This document shows, in pieces, positions 23,352 to 33,000 of a stretch of DNA of 64,000 bases. This DNA comes from CAZQDP01 sp964592375. GTDB lineage: Bacteria; Bacillota; Clostridia; RUG12999. Below the pieces are notes generated by a model, which had not been told where the DNA came from, did no database searches, and was given only the letters and a program-made list of their open reading frames with translations. Within the stretch, counting starts at the first letter, position 1. The number at the start of each line of letters is the position of its first letter. Both the position numbers and the translations under genes were made by a program. The stretch spans positions 1 through 64,000 of the forward strand of contig CAZQDP010000002.1 in the NCBI GenBank assembly GCA_964592375.1, in the 5' to 3' direction.

Positions 23352-25763
23352 TTATTTTACCACAAGATTAATTAGCTTGCCGGGTACGGCGATAATCTTC
23401 ACAAGCTGCTTGCCTGCCAAGAGCGCTTCTAGAACACCTTCATTTTGAAGGTGTTCTTGTAATTGCTGCGCATCAAGTCCCGCATTTACCATCGCTTTGC
23501 CGCGAATTTTCCCGCCGACCTGAAGCACAATTTCTACCTGTGCATCAACCGTTTTTTCAATATCATATTCAGGCCATGACGTATTGGCAATCTGCCCTTG
23601 AAAACCGGAGAGTTGCCACATTTCTTCTGTCATATGGGGAGCAGTGGGATTGAGCAGAACAAGGAAAGTTTTTAGCTCGCCCTTCGTAATACTGCCTTTT
23701 TTATAAAACTCATTGATGAGCGACATGAGCGCCGCAATGGCGGTATTAAATTTCATCCGCTCAATATCTTCGCCGACTTTTTTAACAGTCTTGTGCATTT
23801 CGCTCTCGAGCTCCATGGAGTATCCATCGCCGCCCCTAACCATTTCCTGCAAATTCCAAACGCGTTCCAAAAATCTGTAGCACCCCTTCACGCCCTGCAT
23901 GGACCAAGGAGTTGCCTGATCAAAAGCACCGATAAACATTTCATAGGTTCTAAAAGCATCTGCACCAAAGCTTTTTACAATGTCATCCGGATTAACCACA
24001 TTGCCACGAGATTTGGACATTTTCTCGTTATTTTCGCCCAAGATCATACCATGAGAGGTACGCTTGCTATAAGGCTCAGACGTAGGCACAACACCAATAT
24101 CAAATAAAAACTTATGCCAAAAGCGAGAATAGAGCAAATGAAGCGTAGTATGTTCCATGCCGCCATTGTACCAGTTCACCGGCATCCAGTAATCTAAATT
24201 TTCCTTTGAGGCGAGCGCATCCCCATTGTGAGGATCCGTGTATCTTAAAAAATACCAAGAGGAACCGGCCCACTGAGGCATGGTATCCGTTTCCCGACGT
24301 GCAGAGCCGCCGCAGGTTGGGCAGGTGGTACTTACCCAGGATTCAATTTTAGAAAGAGGGGATTCCCCTGTATCGGAAGGTTCATAGTTTTCTACCTCCG
24401 GCAAAATGAGAGGTAACTGGCTTTCAGGGATGGGAACATAGCCACAGCAAGGGCAGTGAACCAGAGGAATAGGCTCACCCCAGTAGCGCTGGCGGGAGAA
24501 CACCCAGTCTCTTAGTTTATAATTTACCTTTCTTGTGCCAATACCTTTTTCTTCCAAAAATGAAGTGATGGCATTAATGGCTTCTTTTACCTGCATCCCA
24601 TTTAAAAAACCGGAATTGATCATTTCTCCCGAAGATACATCCGTATAAGCACCATTGGCAAGATCATCCCCTCCTGAGACCACCTCGCGGATGGGAAGAG
24701 AAAACTTTTTGGCAAATTCATAATCTCGCTCGTCATGGGCAGGAACTGCCATGATAGCACCTGTTCCGTAGGTTGTTAGTACATAATCGGAAATCCATAT
24801 GGAAATTTCATCGTTATTGACAGGGTTGATGGCTTTAATGCCTTTGAGCTCCACACCTGTTTTGTCCTTGACAAGCTCGGTGCGCTCAAATTCGGATTTT
24901 TTAGCCGCTGCTTCTTTATAGGCATTTATTTCATCGATGTTCAAAAGCTTATCACTGAGCTGACCTAAGAGTGCATGCTCGGGTGACAATACCATATAGG
25001 TTGCCCCAAAGAGCGTGTCCGGCCTAGTAGTATACACTCTCACCACATGCTCGGTTCCGGCGATGGTGAAATCCACCTCAGCACCTTCTGAGCGGCCAAT
25101 CCAATTCTTTTGCTGAAGTTTTACCTTTTCAATATACTGCAAATCATCCAAATCGTCAATCAGCCTTTGGGCATAGGCGGTGATTTTCAGCATCCATTGG
25201 CTTTTGTTCTTTTGCACAACCTCGCTTTGACAGCGTTCACATTTGCCGGCGATAACCTCTTCGTTTGCAAGCCCGGCTTTGCAAGAGGGGCACCAATTTA
25301 CCGGCATTTCCTGCTTATAAGCAAGTCCGCGCTCAAATAGCCGAAGGAAAATCCACTGTGTCCATTTATAGTATTCAGGATCCGTTGTATTGATCTCTCT
25401 TGACCAATCAAAGGAAAACCCAAGACTTTTGAGCTGACGCTTGAAATTGGCAATATTGTCTGCAGTGATTTTTTTGGGGTGCACCTTGTTTTTGATGGCG
25501 AAATTTTCAGTGGGCAGACCAAACGCATCCCACCCCATGGGGTAGAGTACATTCTGACCATCTAGTCTTCTTTTTCTTGCCAGTATGTCAAGTGCAGTAT
25601 AGCTTCTGGGATGGCCCACGTGCAGGCCCTGCCCCGAAGGATATGGGAATTCCACCAAAAGATAGCATTTGGGTTTACTGTGATCGTTTGATACTGCAAA
25701 AGTTCCTTCATCCTCCCAAATCTGCTGCCACTTTTTTTCGATATTAGAAAATTGATAATTCAT
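23352..25763 (-). CDS. leuS: Leucyl-tRNA synthetase
   Basis: LeuS charges tRNA-Leu with leucine. The 803-residue protein has the class I HIGH-type motif HVGH (in GLHVGHPRS), the zinc-binding cysteines CPSCK and CERCQ, the editing-domain motif TTRPDTLFGATY, and KMSKS (EKMSKSRGN). The start at 25763 is 6 bases after AAAGGGTG and 13 bases from the rsfS stop, so it is the last gene of the yhbY-nadD-yqeK-rsfS-leuS operon. It has no T-box of its own, unlike many clostridial leuS genes; the nearest leucine T-box controls leuA. Confidence 0.98.
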   Translation of the reverse strand: MNYQFSNIEKKWQQIWEDEGTFAVSNDHSKPKCYLLVEFPYPSGQGLHVGHPRSYTALDILARKRRLDGQNVLYPMGWDAFGLPTENFAIKNKVHPKKITADNIANFKRQLKSLGFSFDWSREINTTDPEYYKWTQWIFLRLFERGLAYKQEMPVNWCPSCKAGLANEEVIAGKCERCQSEVVQKNKSQWMLKITAYAQRLIDDLDDLQYIEKVKLQQKNWIGRSEGAEVDFTIAGTEHVVRVYTTRPDTLFGATYMVLSPEHALLGQLSDKLLNIDEINAYKEAAAKKSEFERTELVKDKTGVELKGIKAINPVNNDEISIWISDYVLTTYGTGAIMAVPAHDERDYEFAKKFSLPIREVVSGGDDLANGAYTDVSSGEMINSGFLNGMQVKEAINAITSFLEEKGIGTRKVNYKLRDWVFSRQRYWGEPIPLVHCPCCGYVPIPESQLPLILPEVENYEPSDTGESPLSKIESWVSTTCPTCGGSARRETDTMPQWAGSSWYFLRYTDPHNGDALASKENLDYWMPVNWYNGGMEHTTLHLLYSRFWHKFLFDIGVVPTSEPYSKRTSHGMILGENNEKMSKSRGNVVNPDDIVKSFGADAFRTYEMFIGAFDQATPWSMQGVKGCYRFLERVWNLQEMVRGGDGYSMELESEMHKTVKKVGEDIERMKFNTAIAALMSLINEFYKKGSITKGELKTFLVLLNPTAPHMTEEMWQLSGFQGQIANTSWPEYDIEKTVDAQVEIVLQVGGKIRGKAMVNAGLDAQQLQEHLQNEGVLEALLAGKQLVKIIAVPGKLINLVVK

Positions 25764-25776
25764 TTTAGACACCCTT

Positions 25777-26118
25777 TCATTGTACTTGCACCGCATCTGC
25801 CCATAACCGTTCTAAAGAATAGAATTCATGGGCTTCTTTGGTAAATATATGAACAGCAAAACTGCCGTAATCCATGAGTATCCAGCTGGCACTGCGGTAT
25901 CCCTCACTGTGCGAGGCTACGATATTTTGGGCTGCAAGCTTTTCATAAACCTCATCACACAGCGCTTTGATATGTGTGGAGGAGCTACCGCTGCAAATAA
26001 CAAAATAATCTGCAATGCTGGTGAGATTTTCCACGCACAGCACCTTCACATCCAATGCTTTCTTATCCGTTAAAATAGTTGCCGCCAAAAGGGCAATATC
26101 CCTTGAGGTATATTCCAT
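25777..26118 (-). CDS. rsfS: Ribosomal silencing factor
   Basis: The 113-residue protein is of the Iojap/RsfS family, which binds ribosomal protein L14 and blocks subunit joining when nutrients are low. The core ADYFVICSGSSSTHIKAL and the C-terminal DYGSFAVHIFTKEAHEFYSLERLW are characteristic. The start at 26118 has AAGGAGG 9 bases upstream. It lies between yqeK and leuS in a conserved Firmicutes operon. Confidence 0.96.
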   Translation of the reverse strand: MEYTSRDIALLAATILTDKKALDVKVLCVENLTSIADYFVICSGSSSTHIKALCDEVYEKLAAQNIVASHSEGYRSASWILMDYGSFAVHIFTKEAHEFYSLERLWADAVQVQ

Positions 26119-26152
26119 ATGCAAAGTCCTCCTTGTATGCAATTGATATTCC

Positions 26153-26740
26153 TTATGTTATCTTAGCGCTTCGTTTCTGTTCAATCAGCTCGTTGCGCGC
26201 AGCTATTGTAAGTGGATGAATGGTAAGTCCCCGTTCAATTAAGGATTTTAGCGTAAAATCAATGGTGATGAGTATCCCCGCATCCAGCTCGCGCAGCGTT
26301 TGCGCTCGCACGCCTGCAACCCATGGATATTCGCAGTCTCTGCCGCATTCCACCATATCCGCTACGTAAATCACTTTGGTAAGCAGGGACATTTGAGGCT
26401 TTCCCACCGTGTGGTAATAAATTGCATCATAAATATCTGCGTCACAAGCTTCAAAATCCATTGCGGCAAGCTCAGCACCCAGCGGCGCATGCCACAGACC
26501 TTTTTCCCGTAGCATCATGGGATCAATGCGTTCTTTGCAAGTCTGTAAAAGCGCTTCCCGCTCACTGCCTGTCAGTTCCTTAGCGCAATCGTGCAGAAGT
26601 CCTGCCACCGCCGCCTTCTCGGGATCTGCCCCGAATGTTTTTGCTAAACAAATTGCCATATCCATCACACCAAGCGAGTGGATATAACGCTCGGAGGAGA
26701 GCATATCGGACAGTTTTTTCTTCATTTCCTTGATGGTCAC
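26153..26740 (-). CDS. yqeK: YqeK-type HD-domain Ap4A hydrolase
   Basis: The 195-residue HD-superfamily protein has H in RYIHSLGV, HD in GLLHDCAKE, HAPLGA and YYHTVGKP as metal ligands. Firmicutes YqeK was shown to be a symmetrical diadenosine tetraphosphate hydrolase. The start is GTG at 26740, about 10 bases after AAAGGAAAG. The position between nadD and rsfS is the same as in B. subtilis. Confidence 0.95.
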   Translation of the reverse strand: MTIKEMKKKLSDMLSSERYIHSLGVMDMAICLAKTFGADPEKAAVAGLLHDCAKELTGSEREALLQTCKERIDPMMLREKGLWHAPLGAELAAMDFEACDADIYDAIYYHTVGKPQMSLLTKVIYVADMVECGRDCEYPWVAGVRAQTLRELDAGILITIDFTLKSLIERGLTIHPLTIAARNELIEQKRSAKIT

Positions 26741-26799
26741 TTTACAATATCTTTCCTTTCAGCAGCCTTTGCAAGGCAAAGTCCGCTCCTGAAAATTTT

Positions 26800-27402
26800 T
26801 CAGGTATTTTGATATAAATGATGCTTCGAAATATATGCCATCACCGCTTGCGGCACATAGGGAGAAATGTCTTGACCTTGTGCAACCTTGCGGCGAATGG
26901 TGGTGGAGGAAATGTCCACCGGAAGTATATCCAAAAACAAAATATTAGCAGAGAATTTTTCTGCAAGCACATGGGCCTTTTGCAGCATAGCACCATCATC
27001 ATAACCACTGCGAGGCGCCACCGCCACGGTACACAGGTGGAAAATACGCTCAGGCTCTGCCCAAAGAGCCATATAATCAAGTGAATCAGCACCCACAAGA
27101 AAAATCAGCTCCGCATCAGGGTATTTTTCTGCGAAAAATTCGAGTGTTTGATAGGTGTAGGAGGTGCTGTCTTTATCCAGCTCATAGCTACTGATTAAAA
27201 ATCCCCACTCATCTGCTACCAAATGCAGCATATTCAATCGATGGGTTTTGCAGACAAAGCCGCCCCCCTCTTTGTGAGGGGGCCGGCCTGCAGGTACAAA
27301 TATCATTTGGTCAAGCCCGAGTAAGGCTTTTGACTGCTTGGCGATCACCATATGTCCGTTATGCACAGGGTCAAAGGTGCCTCCGAAAATACCGATTTTC
27401 AT
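26800..27402 (-). CDS. nadD: Nicotinate-nucleotide adenylyltransferase
   Basis: NadD joins nicotinate mononucleotide and ATP to nicotinate adenine dinucleotide in NAD synthesis. The 200-residue protein has GGTFDPVHNGH at the N-terminus and the ISSTTIR motif near the C-terminus. The start at 27402 follows AAGGGGA by 8 bases; an in-frame ATG 39 bases earlier lies before this Shine-Dalgarno. Confidence 0.97.
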   Translation of the reverse strand: MKIGIFGGTFDPVHNGHMVIAKQSKALLGLDQMIFVPAGRPPHKEGGGFVCKTHRLNMLHLVADEWGFLISSYELDKDSTSYTYQTLEFFAEKYPDAELIFLVGADSLDYMALWAEPERIFHLCTVAVAPRSGYDDGAMLQKAHVLAEKFSANILFLDILPVDISSTTIRRKVAQGQDISPYVPQAVMAYISKHHLYQNT

Positions 27403-27453
27403 GTATGCATCCCCTTGCAAACCAGAAGTATTCTGCCCCAAGTCCTGCGAATT

Positions 27454-27750
27454 TTAGGGCAGCACAATCCTTCGTTTGTCCTTATCCCGTGCCATGCGGT
27501 AGAGCACAAATTTAAGACCAATGGACTGTACCGGCTCTGCACCGGCAAGGCGAGCTAATTCATTGCAAGCCTCCTTGGCAGTGAGTAGCGCAGTATCGAG
27601 CACGGTAACTTTAATGATCTCTCGTGCCTCCAACGCCTCATCAATCTGGGCTACCAAATTGTCGTTTATTCCGTTTTTACCGATTTGCAAAATGGGGTCT
27701 ATACCATTTGCAAGCCCACGAAGGTAGGCCCTTTGTTTGGTTGTTATCAA
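27454..27750 (-). CDS. yhbY: Ribosome assembly RNA-binding protein YhbY
   Basis: The 98-residue CRS1/YhbY-domain protein binds pre-50S ribosomes. KQRAYLRGLANGIDPILQIGKNGI is the conserved GxxG-type N-terminal half. The start is TTG at 27750 with AGGGA 8 bases upstream. It heads the operon yhbY-nadD-yqeK-rsfS-leuS behind the promoter at 27781-27809, which is the same order as yqeI onward in B. subtilis. Confidence 0.95.
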   Translation of the reverse strand: MITTKQRAYLRGLANGIDPILQIGKNGINDNLVAQIDEALEAREIIKVTVLDTALLTAKEACNELARLAGAEPVQSIGLKFVLYRMARDKDKRRIVLP

Positions 27751-27780
27751 TTCAACACATCCCTGCCTTATTTTGGGTAT

Positions 27781-27809
27781 ATTATAATACTCTTTTCATA
27801 AAAAAGCAA
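27781..27809 (-). promoter_or_regulatory. Promoter of the yhbY-leuS operon
   Basis: On the minus strand TTGCTT (27804-27809), 17 bases and TATAAT (27781-27786), about 30 bases before the yhbY start. Confidence 0.75.
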
Positions 27810-27841
27810 GAGAAAAACACAAGGGAAGCAGAAATCTTGCT

Positions 27842-29500
27842 TTACATGTGGTTGATGGCACTGACAAGTGCTGTAACCGAAGCAGTGATAATATCCGTAT
27901 CCATCCCTGCACCCCAGTGCATTTTTCCATTTTCATCGGTAATGCCAACATAAGCTACCGCACTAGAGTCCGACCCTTTTGTAAGGGCGTGTTCGTAATA
28001 TTGAGAAATATCATATGAGAGATGAAGAGCGGATTTGATGGCATGACTCACGGCATCCAAACGACCATTGCCTTCACCTTTTGCACGGTAGCATGTAGCA
28101 TCCATTTCCATTTCCACATCGGCGCTAAATCGAGAAGCGCCATTGCCCGTGGTTTCATAGTTTAAGAGGGAGAGGCGTCCCTTTATGTGAATATATTCCG
28201 CCATAAAGATATCCAAAATCTCCTGAGGCACAAGCTCCTTGTGCAACTTGTCGGACACAGCCTTTACCTTATAGCCAAAGTCCTCACGCATATTTGCCGG
28301 CAGAATAAAGCCGTAGTTCTTTTCAAGCAGATAACCGATACCGCCCTTGCCCGACTGACTGTTGATGCGAATGACATCTTTATCATACTGCCGCCCCACA
28401 TCCGCAGGGTCAATGGGAAGATATGGCACGTTCCAAGTCGTAATTCCCTTCTCTTTGTGGTATGCCATGCCTTTGGCAATGGCATCCTGATGAGATCCGG
28501 AAAAAGCGGCATAAACCAGTCGTCCTGCATAGGGCTGCCTGTCATACACCGGCATATCGGTGAGTCTTTCATACGTATCCACCACCTCGGGCAGATTGGT
28601 AAAATCAAGGCCGGGATTGATGCCTTGCGCATACATATTCAGCGCAAGGGTCACAATATCCACATTGCCCGTTCTCTCACCGTTACCAAACAGTGTGCCC
28701 TCCACCCTGTCGGCACCTGCAAGTAGTCCCATTTCCGTTGCGGCAACCGCACAGCCTCTGTCATTATGGGGGTGCAAGGAAATGATGACGTGTTCCCGAT
28801 ATTTCATATGGGTCGACATGTATTCCACTTGGCTGGCATACACATGCGGCATGGATACCTCAACAGTGGCTGGAAGGTTAATAATCACCTTGTTCTTGGC
28901 AGAAGGTTGCAGGACATCCAGTACATGAGAGCAAATTTCAAGGGCAAAATCCATCTCGGTACCCGTAAAGCTTTCTGGCGAGTATTCAAACAAAAAGTTT
29001 CCTTTTTTTTCCTTCGCACATTGCTTAGCGATTTGCGCACCGGATACCGCAATATCTATGATTTCCTGTTTTGACTTTTTAAATACCTGCTCACGCTGTG
29101 CGATAGAGGTGGAATTGTATAAATGCACAACTGCCCTCGGAGCACCTTCAATGGCCTCAAAGGTCTTTTCAATAATGTGCTTTCTGGACTGAGTCAGCAC
29201 TTGAATGGTGACATCCTCCGGGATAAGCTTGTCATCAATGAGGCGGCGCACAAACTGATACTCCGTATCGGAAGCTGCAGGAAAGCCCACCTCAATTTCT
29301 TTGAAGCCTATCTTCACAAGAAACACAAAAAACTGTATTTTTTCATCCAGCGACATGGGAATGATCAAGGACTGATTTCCATCTCGAAGGTCAACACTGC
29401 ACCAAATAGGTGGGCCCTCTACAGATTGCTTCTGCATCCATGTTGTACTGGTGGTGGGTGGCATAAAATAACATTTGGAATACTTTTTCACGTTTTTCAT
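27842..29500 (-). CDS. leuA: 2-isopropylmalate synthase
   Basis: LeuA condenses acetyl-CoA with 2-ketoisovalerate, the first step of leucine synthesis. The 552-residue protein is the longer LeuA type with the DRE-TIM barrel motif VDLRDGNQSL, the HxH metal site in SLHPHNDRGCA, GNGERTGNVDI and a C-terminal allosteric domain (from about residue 430), where leucine feedback is expected. The start at 29500 has AAAGGAG 9 bases upstream. It is preceded by a leucine T-box and stands alone, with no leuBCD in the window. Confidence 0.96.
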   Translation of the reverse strand: MKNVKKYSKCYFMPPTTSTTWMQKQSVEGPPIWCSVDLRDGNQSLIIPMSLDEKIQFFVFLVKIGFKEIEVGFPAASDTEYQFVRRLIDDKLIPEDVTIQVLTQSRKHIIEKTFEAIEGAPRAVVHLYNSTSIAQREQVFKKSKQEIIDIAVSGAQIAKQCAKEKKGNFLFEYSPESFTGTEMDFALEICSHVLDVLQPSAKNKVIINLPATVEVSMPHVYASQVEYMSTHMKYREHVIISLHPHNDRGCAVAATEMGLLAGADRVEGTLFGNGERTGNVDIVTLALNMYAQGINPGLDFTNLPEVVDTYERLTDMPVYDRQPYAGRLVYAAFSGSHQDAIAKGMAYHKEKGITTWNVPYLPIDPADVGRQYDKDVIRINSQSGKGGIGYLLEKNYGFILPANMREDFGYKVKAVSDKLHKELVPQEILDIFMAEYIHIKGRLSLLNYETTGNGASRFSADVEMEMDATCYRAKGEGNGRLDAVSHAIKSALHLSYDISQYYEHALTKGSDSSAVAYVGITDENGKMHWGAGMDTDIITASVTALVSAINHM

Positions 29501-29603
29501 ACTGCATAACTCCTTTCGTGTACAAAGCGTATGGTTTCTTTTAAAACCCATTTTTGTAGTGCGTTGCCTTAAAAACTACATAGGCGGCGAAAGGTCGACA
29601 CGC

Positions 29604-29639
29604 AAAAAAGCCTTTCGTCTCCTTTAGAGACGAAAGGCT
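29604..29639 (-). terminator. T-box regulated terminator in the leuA leader
   Basis: A 13-bp perfect stem (29609-29621 with 29627-29639) with a 5-base loop is followed by six T on the minus strand, about 100 bases before leuA. It is the off-state terminator of the T-box. Confidence 0.93.
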
Positions 29640-29895
29640 AAGCAAGCTTTCCGCGGTACCACTCTAATTCATTTCCAAAAGGAAATGCGCTCTTTGCAGA
29701 TACGGACCGATTTTACGATCTTATATCCTTCTGCGATCACGGGCAGATGCCGTCCCAACCTACTATGATTTCAGCGGGCTACTCCAAGGCCAGTTCAAAT
29801 ATCCATCGGCGACTGCCTTGCACCACCCGGCAGCTCTCTGACACCTTGCGAATACTCTACTATTCCTTTTCACAGTATTTCTATGAACGAATATG
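29604..29895 (-). ncRNA. T-box leader of leuA, leucine-specific
   Basis: The minus strand carries the conserved T-box core GTGGTACCGCGGAAAGC (29646-29663 region), followed by the terminator. Upstream Stem I features include AGAGAGCTGCCGGGTGGTG and, on its 3' side, GAA-CTG-GCCTTGGAG, in which CTG (complement of 29791-29793) is the likely specifier codon for leucine. Uncharged tRNA-Leu binding would allow read-through into leuA. The leader is spliced to no other RNA element. The remaining 29940-30051 shows nothing else I can name. Confidence 0.93.
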
Positions 29896-29907
29896 AAATT
29901 ATACTTT

Positions 29908-29937
29908 ATTATACACCCTGAGCAAATGATTTGTCAA
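29908..29937 (-). promoter_or_regulatory. Promoter of the leuA T-box transcript
   Basis: On the minus strand TTGACA (29932-29937), 18 bases and TATAAT (29908-29913). Confidence 0.82.
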
Positions 29938-30051
29938 CACATTTTTTCCCACATGCCGTTTTTAGCAAATGATGTTCATTTTAAGAAAACAAAAAACAAG
30001 AAGATTAGTTTTGCATAAACAGAATGAGCATTGCTTCCTTTTGCGGCTTTA

Positions 30052-33000
30052 TTATTTTTTTGTGACGAAGATATTGTCCCAATAGACCTTTGTATTGGTG
30101 GCCGCAATCGAGGAACCTAAGAAGATATCCTTCATATCTTTCAGGTTCATGCTCGGATCTTCCCATAGTCGGAAGGATGCATTTTCAAGCACAAGCTGTC
30201 CGTCGATATATACATTCGATGTGAGGGTCTGTGGATTAGCTTCGATTTTAAAATTGTACCATTTTCCACTTTGAGTTTGCGCGATATCCTTCGTTATGCT
30301 GCCGTCCATGTAGCAAATATTGTTCCTATTCGCCCATATGGACAGATTGTATCGATTTTGCGAGTTTCTTGTATAAAATACCTGAACACTGCCCGCGGCG
30401 GTAGCATCAACCGGAAAATCCACCTTGAAATCTGCTTCAATGGTTACGGGCTCGGTGATAAGGGGAGATAGGGAATATACAAAGGTGGACGCTACCGCGG
30501 GGTCGTTGTCATACAATTCAAGTGCCTGATCCTCTACGCCGAGGCTTTTCCCCTTTGCTTTTACGTAGGAGCCTCCCGCGCTCGGCGCTGTTATCGTCCA
30601 GCCATTAATCTTATCTGTTTCTCCGTAGCTGTCAAAGTTTTCATACATGACAATAGGGTTTTCCCGTGTACTTCGAACGGGAAGTGATGCAGTAAGTGTT
30701 CTGCCGTCCACAACCACCTCGCCGAAAATCACGGACTCTCCTTCGCTTACGCCGCAAATCCTATTATCACTATTCACGCTAACAGCGGCAGAGGAGCTGG
30801 TATACCGAAGGCCTTCTTGAGAAAGATTGATGCGTGTGCCGTCCTCTAGCAGTAGGGAAGGCTCTATGGTGCCAATTTGCCCAAACTCCAATATACTGCT
30901 TTTGGTATAGAGCTGCAAGGCTTTGATAGGCTTTCCAAGCAAAAGTCCTCTCTTTTGCAAGGAACCCTCCCCAACCAAATAGTTAGCCACAAAAGTAGCC
31001 GGAAGCGCGATGGCCTTCTCTCGATTGCCTTGCGTATAGATAAGAAAATGGTCGCTTGTTTTTTCAATACATACCTCCATTGCATCATCCAAAGTCACGG
31101 AGGTAACGGGAGCATGGGGTTTTAGCTTATAGGTAAGGATGTGATTTGCCACTGCAATGTAGCTCGAAAACTCATAGCGGTTTTCTCGCAGCATCAGTCC
31201 TTCTTTGGCACTTCCCGTTGCGAGAAAGCCCATTAGCGCGGTTGCCTCTGTCGGCGTGACCTTGGCTGTTTGCATTTGATAATCTACACTGAATTTCTCC
31301 ACCATCTGGCTTACTAAATCCGCTTCTCTTTCGGGGTCGGCCACAAAAGGATTTGCGGAAATAAGGATAAGCCCACGATCATCCCAGAACACATATTTTC
31401 CAAGACTCTCTGCCAGTGCACGCAGTGGAAGAAGCGTACGACCCTCTTTTATCATTACAGGAACATCAATGGTTTTTTCTTTGCCGTCTATTTTCATCAC
31501 ATGGCTGTTTTCCTGCATTTGGATGGTTTTGCCCTGATATCGCACGGTAACGGTTCGCGTTATCTCATCCCAATCTACCGTAGCACCCAGTGCCTCTACA
31601 ATAAACCGAACAGGAAGGAGGGTTCTGTCTTGATATACAATGGGAACAACCAAAGGATTTGCAGGGTCAATGGGCACCTTGCTGCCGGCTTTGAGCGCAA
31701 TGTTTCTATCTACAAATAGTGCAAGGCTATTGCACAGCCGATTGTGCACCAGGTCAAATTCTTTTGGAAAGGACGGAGAAAGACCGATTTTTTCATAGGC
31801 CATTTTACGATCATCAAAGCCCGGCATCCAGCTGCAATTTTCCAGTACCATAAGGCCGGAACGATTCATGCGGAAATAGTCGCCAAGATAATTGCCCTGA
31901 ACATTTGATATTTTTACATTCTTAAACTGCTGTTTAAAAGTATTGTAGTCAAGGAATATACCATTCGGCCCCAAATCCTTCATGGAAGGATGAGCATAAA
32001 TATTATCCACAAGTATTTGCTCGAAATAGTTGACATGTGTCATCACGCCCGGAATATCTCTTGTAATGCCCGCTTCGTGCAGGGCGCCCGTATCACCGCT
32101 GTCTTGATTGGTGCTATACACCTTTACATATTTGGTCACATTGCCACGGGCAACACCGTAAGAGGGACCACTGCCTGCTTGCGCAGTGGTGCCTCTATAG
32201 CTTAAGCCATAGCGGGGACTATTAAAAATCTCACAATAGGAAACCATGTTACGAGTAGCATTGTACATATTGACACCGGCACTGTCGGTACTGCACTCGC
32301 CCACATCATTAATTCTGGTATTCGTAATGAGGTTTTGATAAAGAACCTCGCCGGCTTCGCTTCGCAGAATAATACCGCTCACACCGATTTTTTCAAACCA
32401 ACAGCCGCTGATGGTATTATTGGTATTGGCGCTGAGCATAAAAAGACCAATCAGCCCGCTATTTCTAAAATGGCAATTCTGAACCGTAATATTATCAGTG
32501 TTTGTCATATCCACCATGCCTTTTCTGGAATCAGGGGAGCCGTACCAGGCAAACATCTGATCAATAAAATCGCTGTATTCAAAACGTAGCCCGTCGAGCA
32601 CCATGTTTTTGGTACGCTCAGCAGGACTCTTGCCATGAATACTCACGAGTTTTTGCAAAGTGGGAATGACAATATCCTGCTCATTGGGATTGCCATATCG
32701 AGGAATGTAATACAAGGTGCCGCCTGCCACATCCATATAGAATTCACCCGGTGCATCCAGCAGCTCGTACACACCCTCCACATAGTAGCGTGCATTTGTA
32801 TCAATGAGCGTGCCATCACCCTTTTGTATGGTAATGGTACGTGTGGCGGAATCTATTGTTTGAATGGGACTTGCCCAACGATTCCAATCGCACTTTCCCC
32901 AAGGCCATACAATGAGGCTTGCAGTAGAGGTGTCTTTCCACTCCCGAGGGTCAAGGTCACCCTCTTTGTAAACCAGAGCGGTGTCTGTGCCGCTTGCAGA

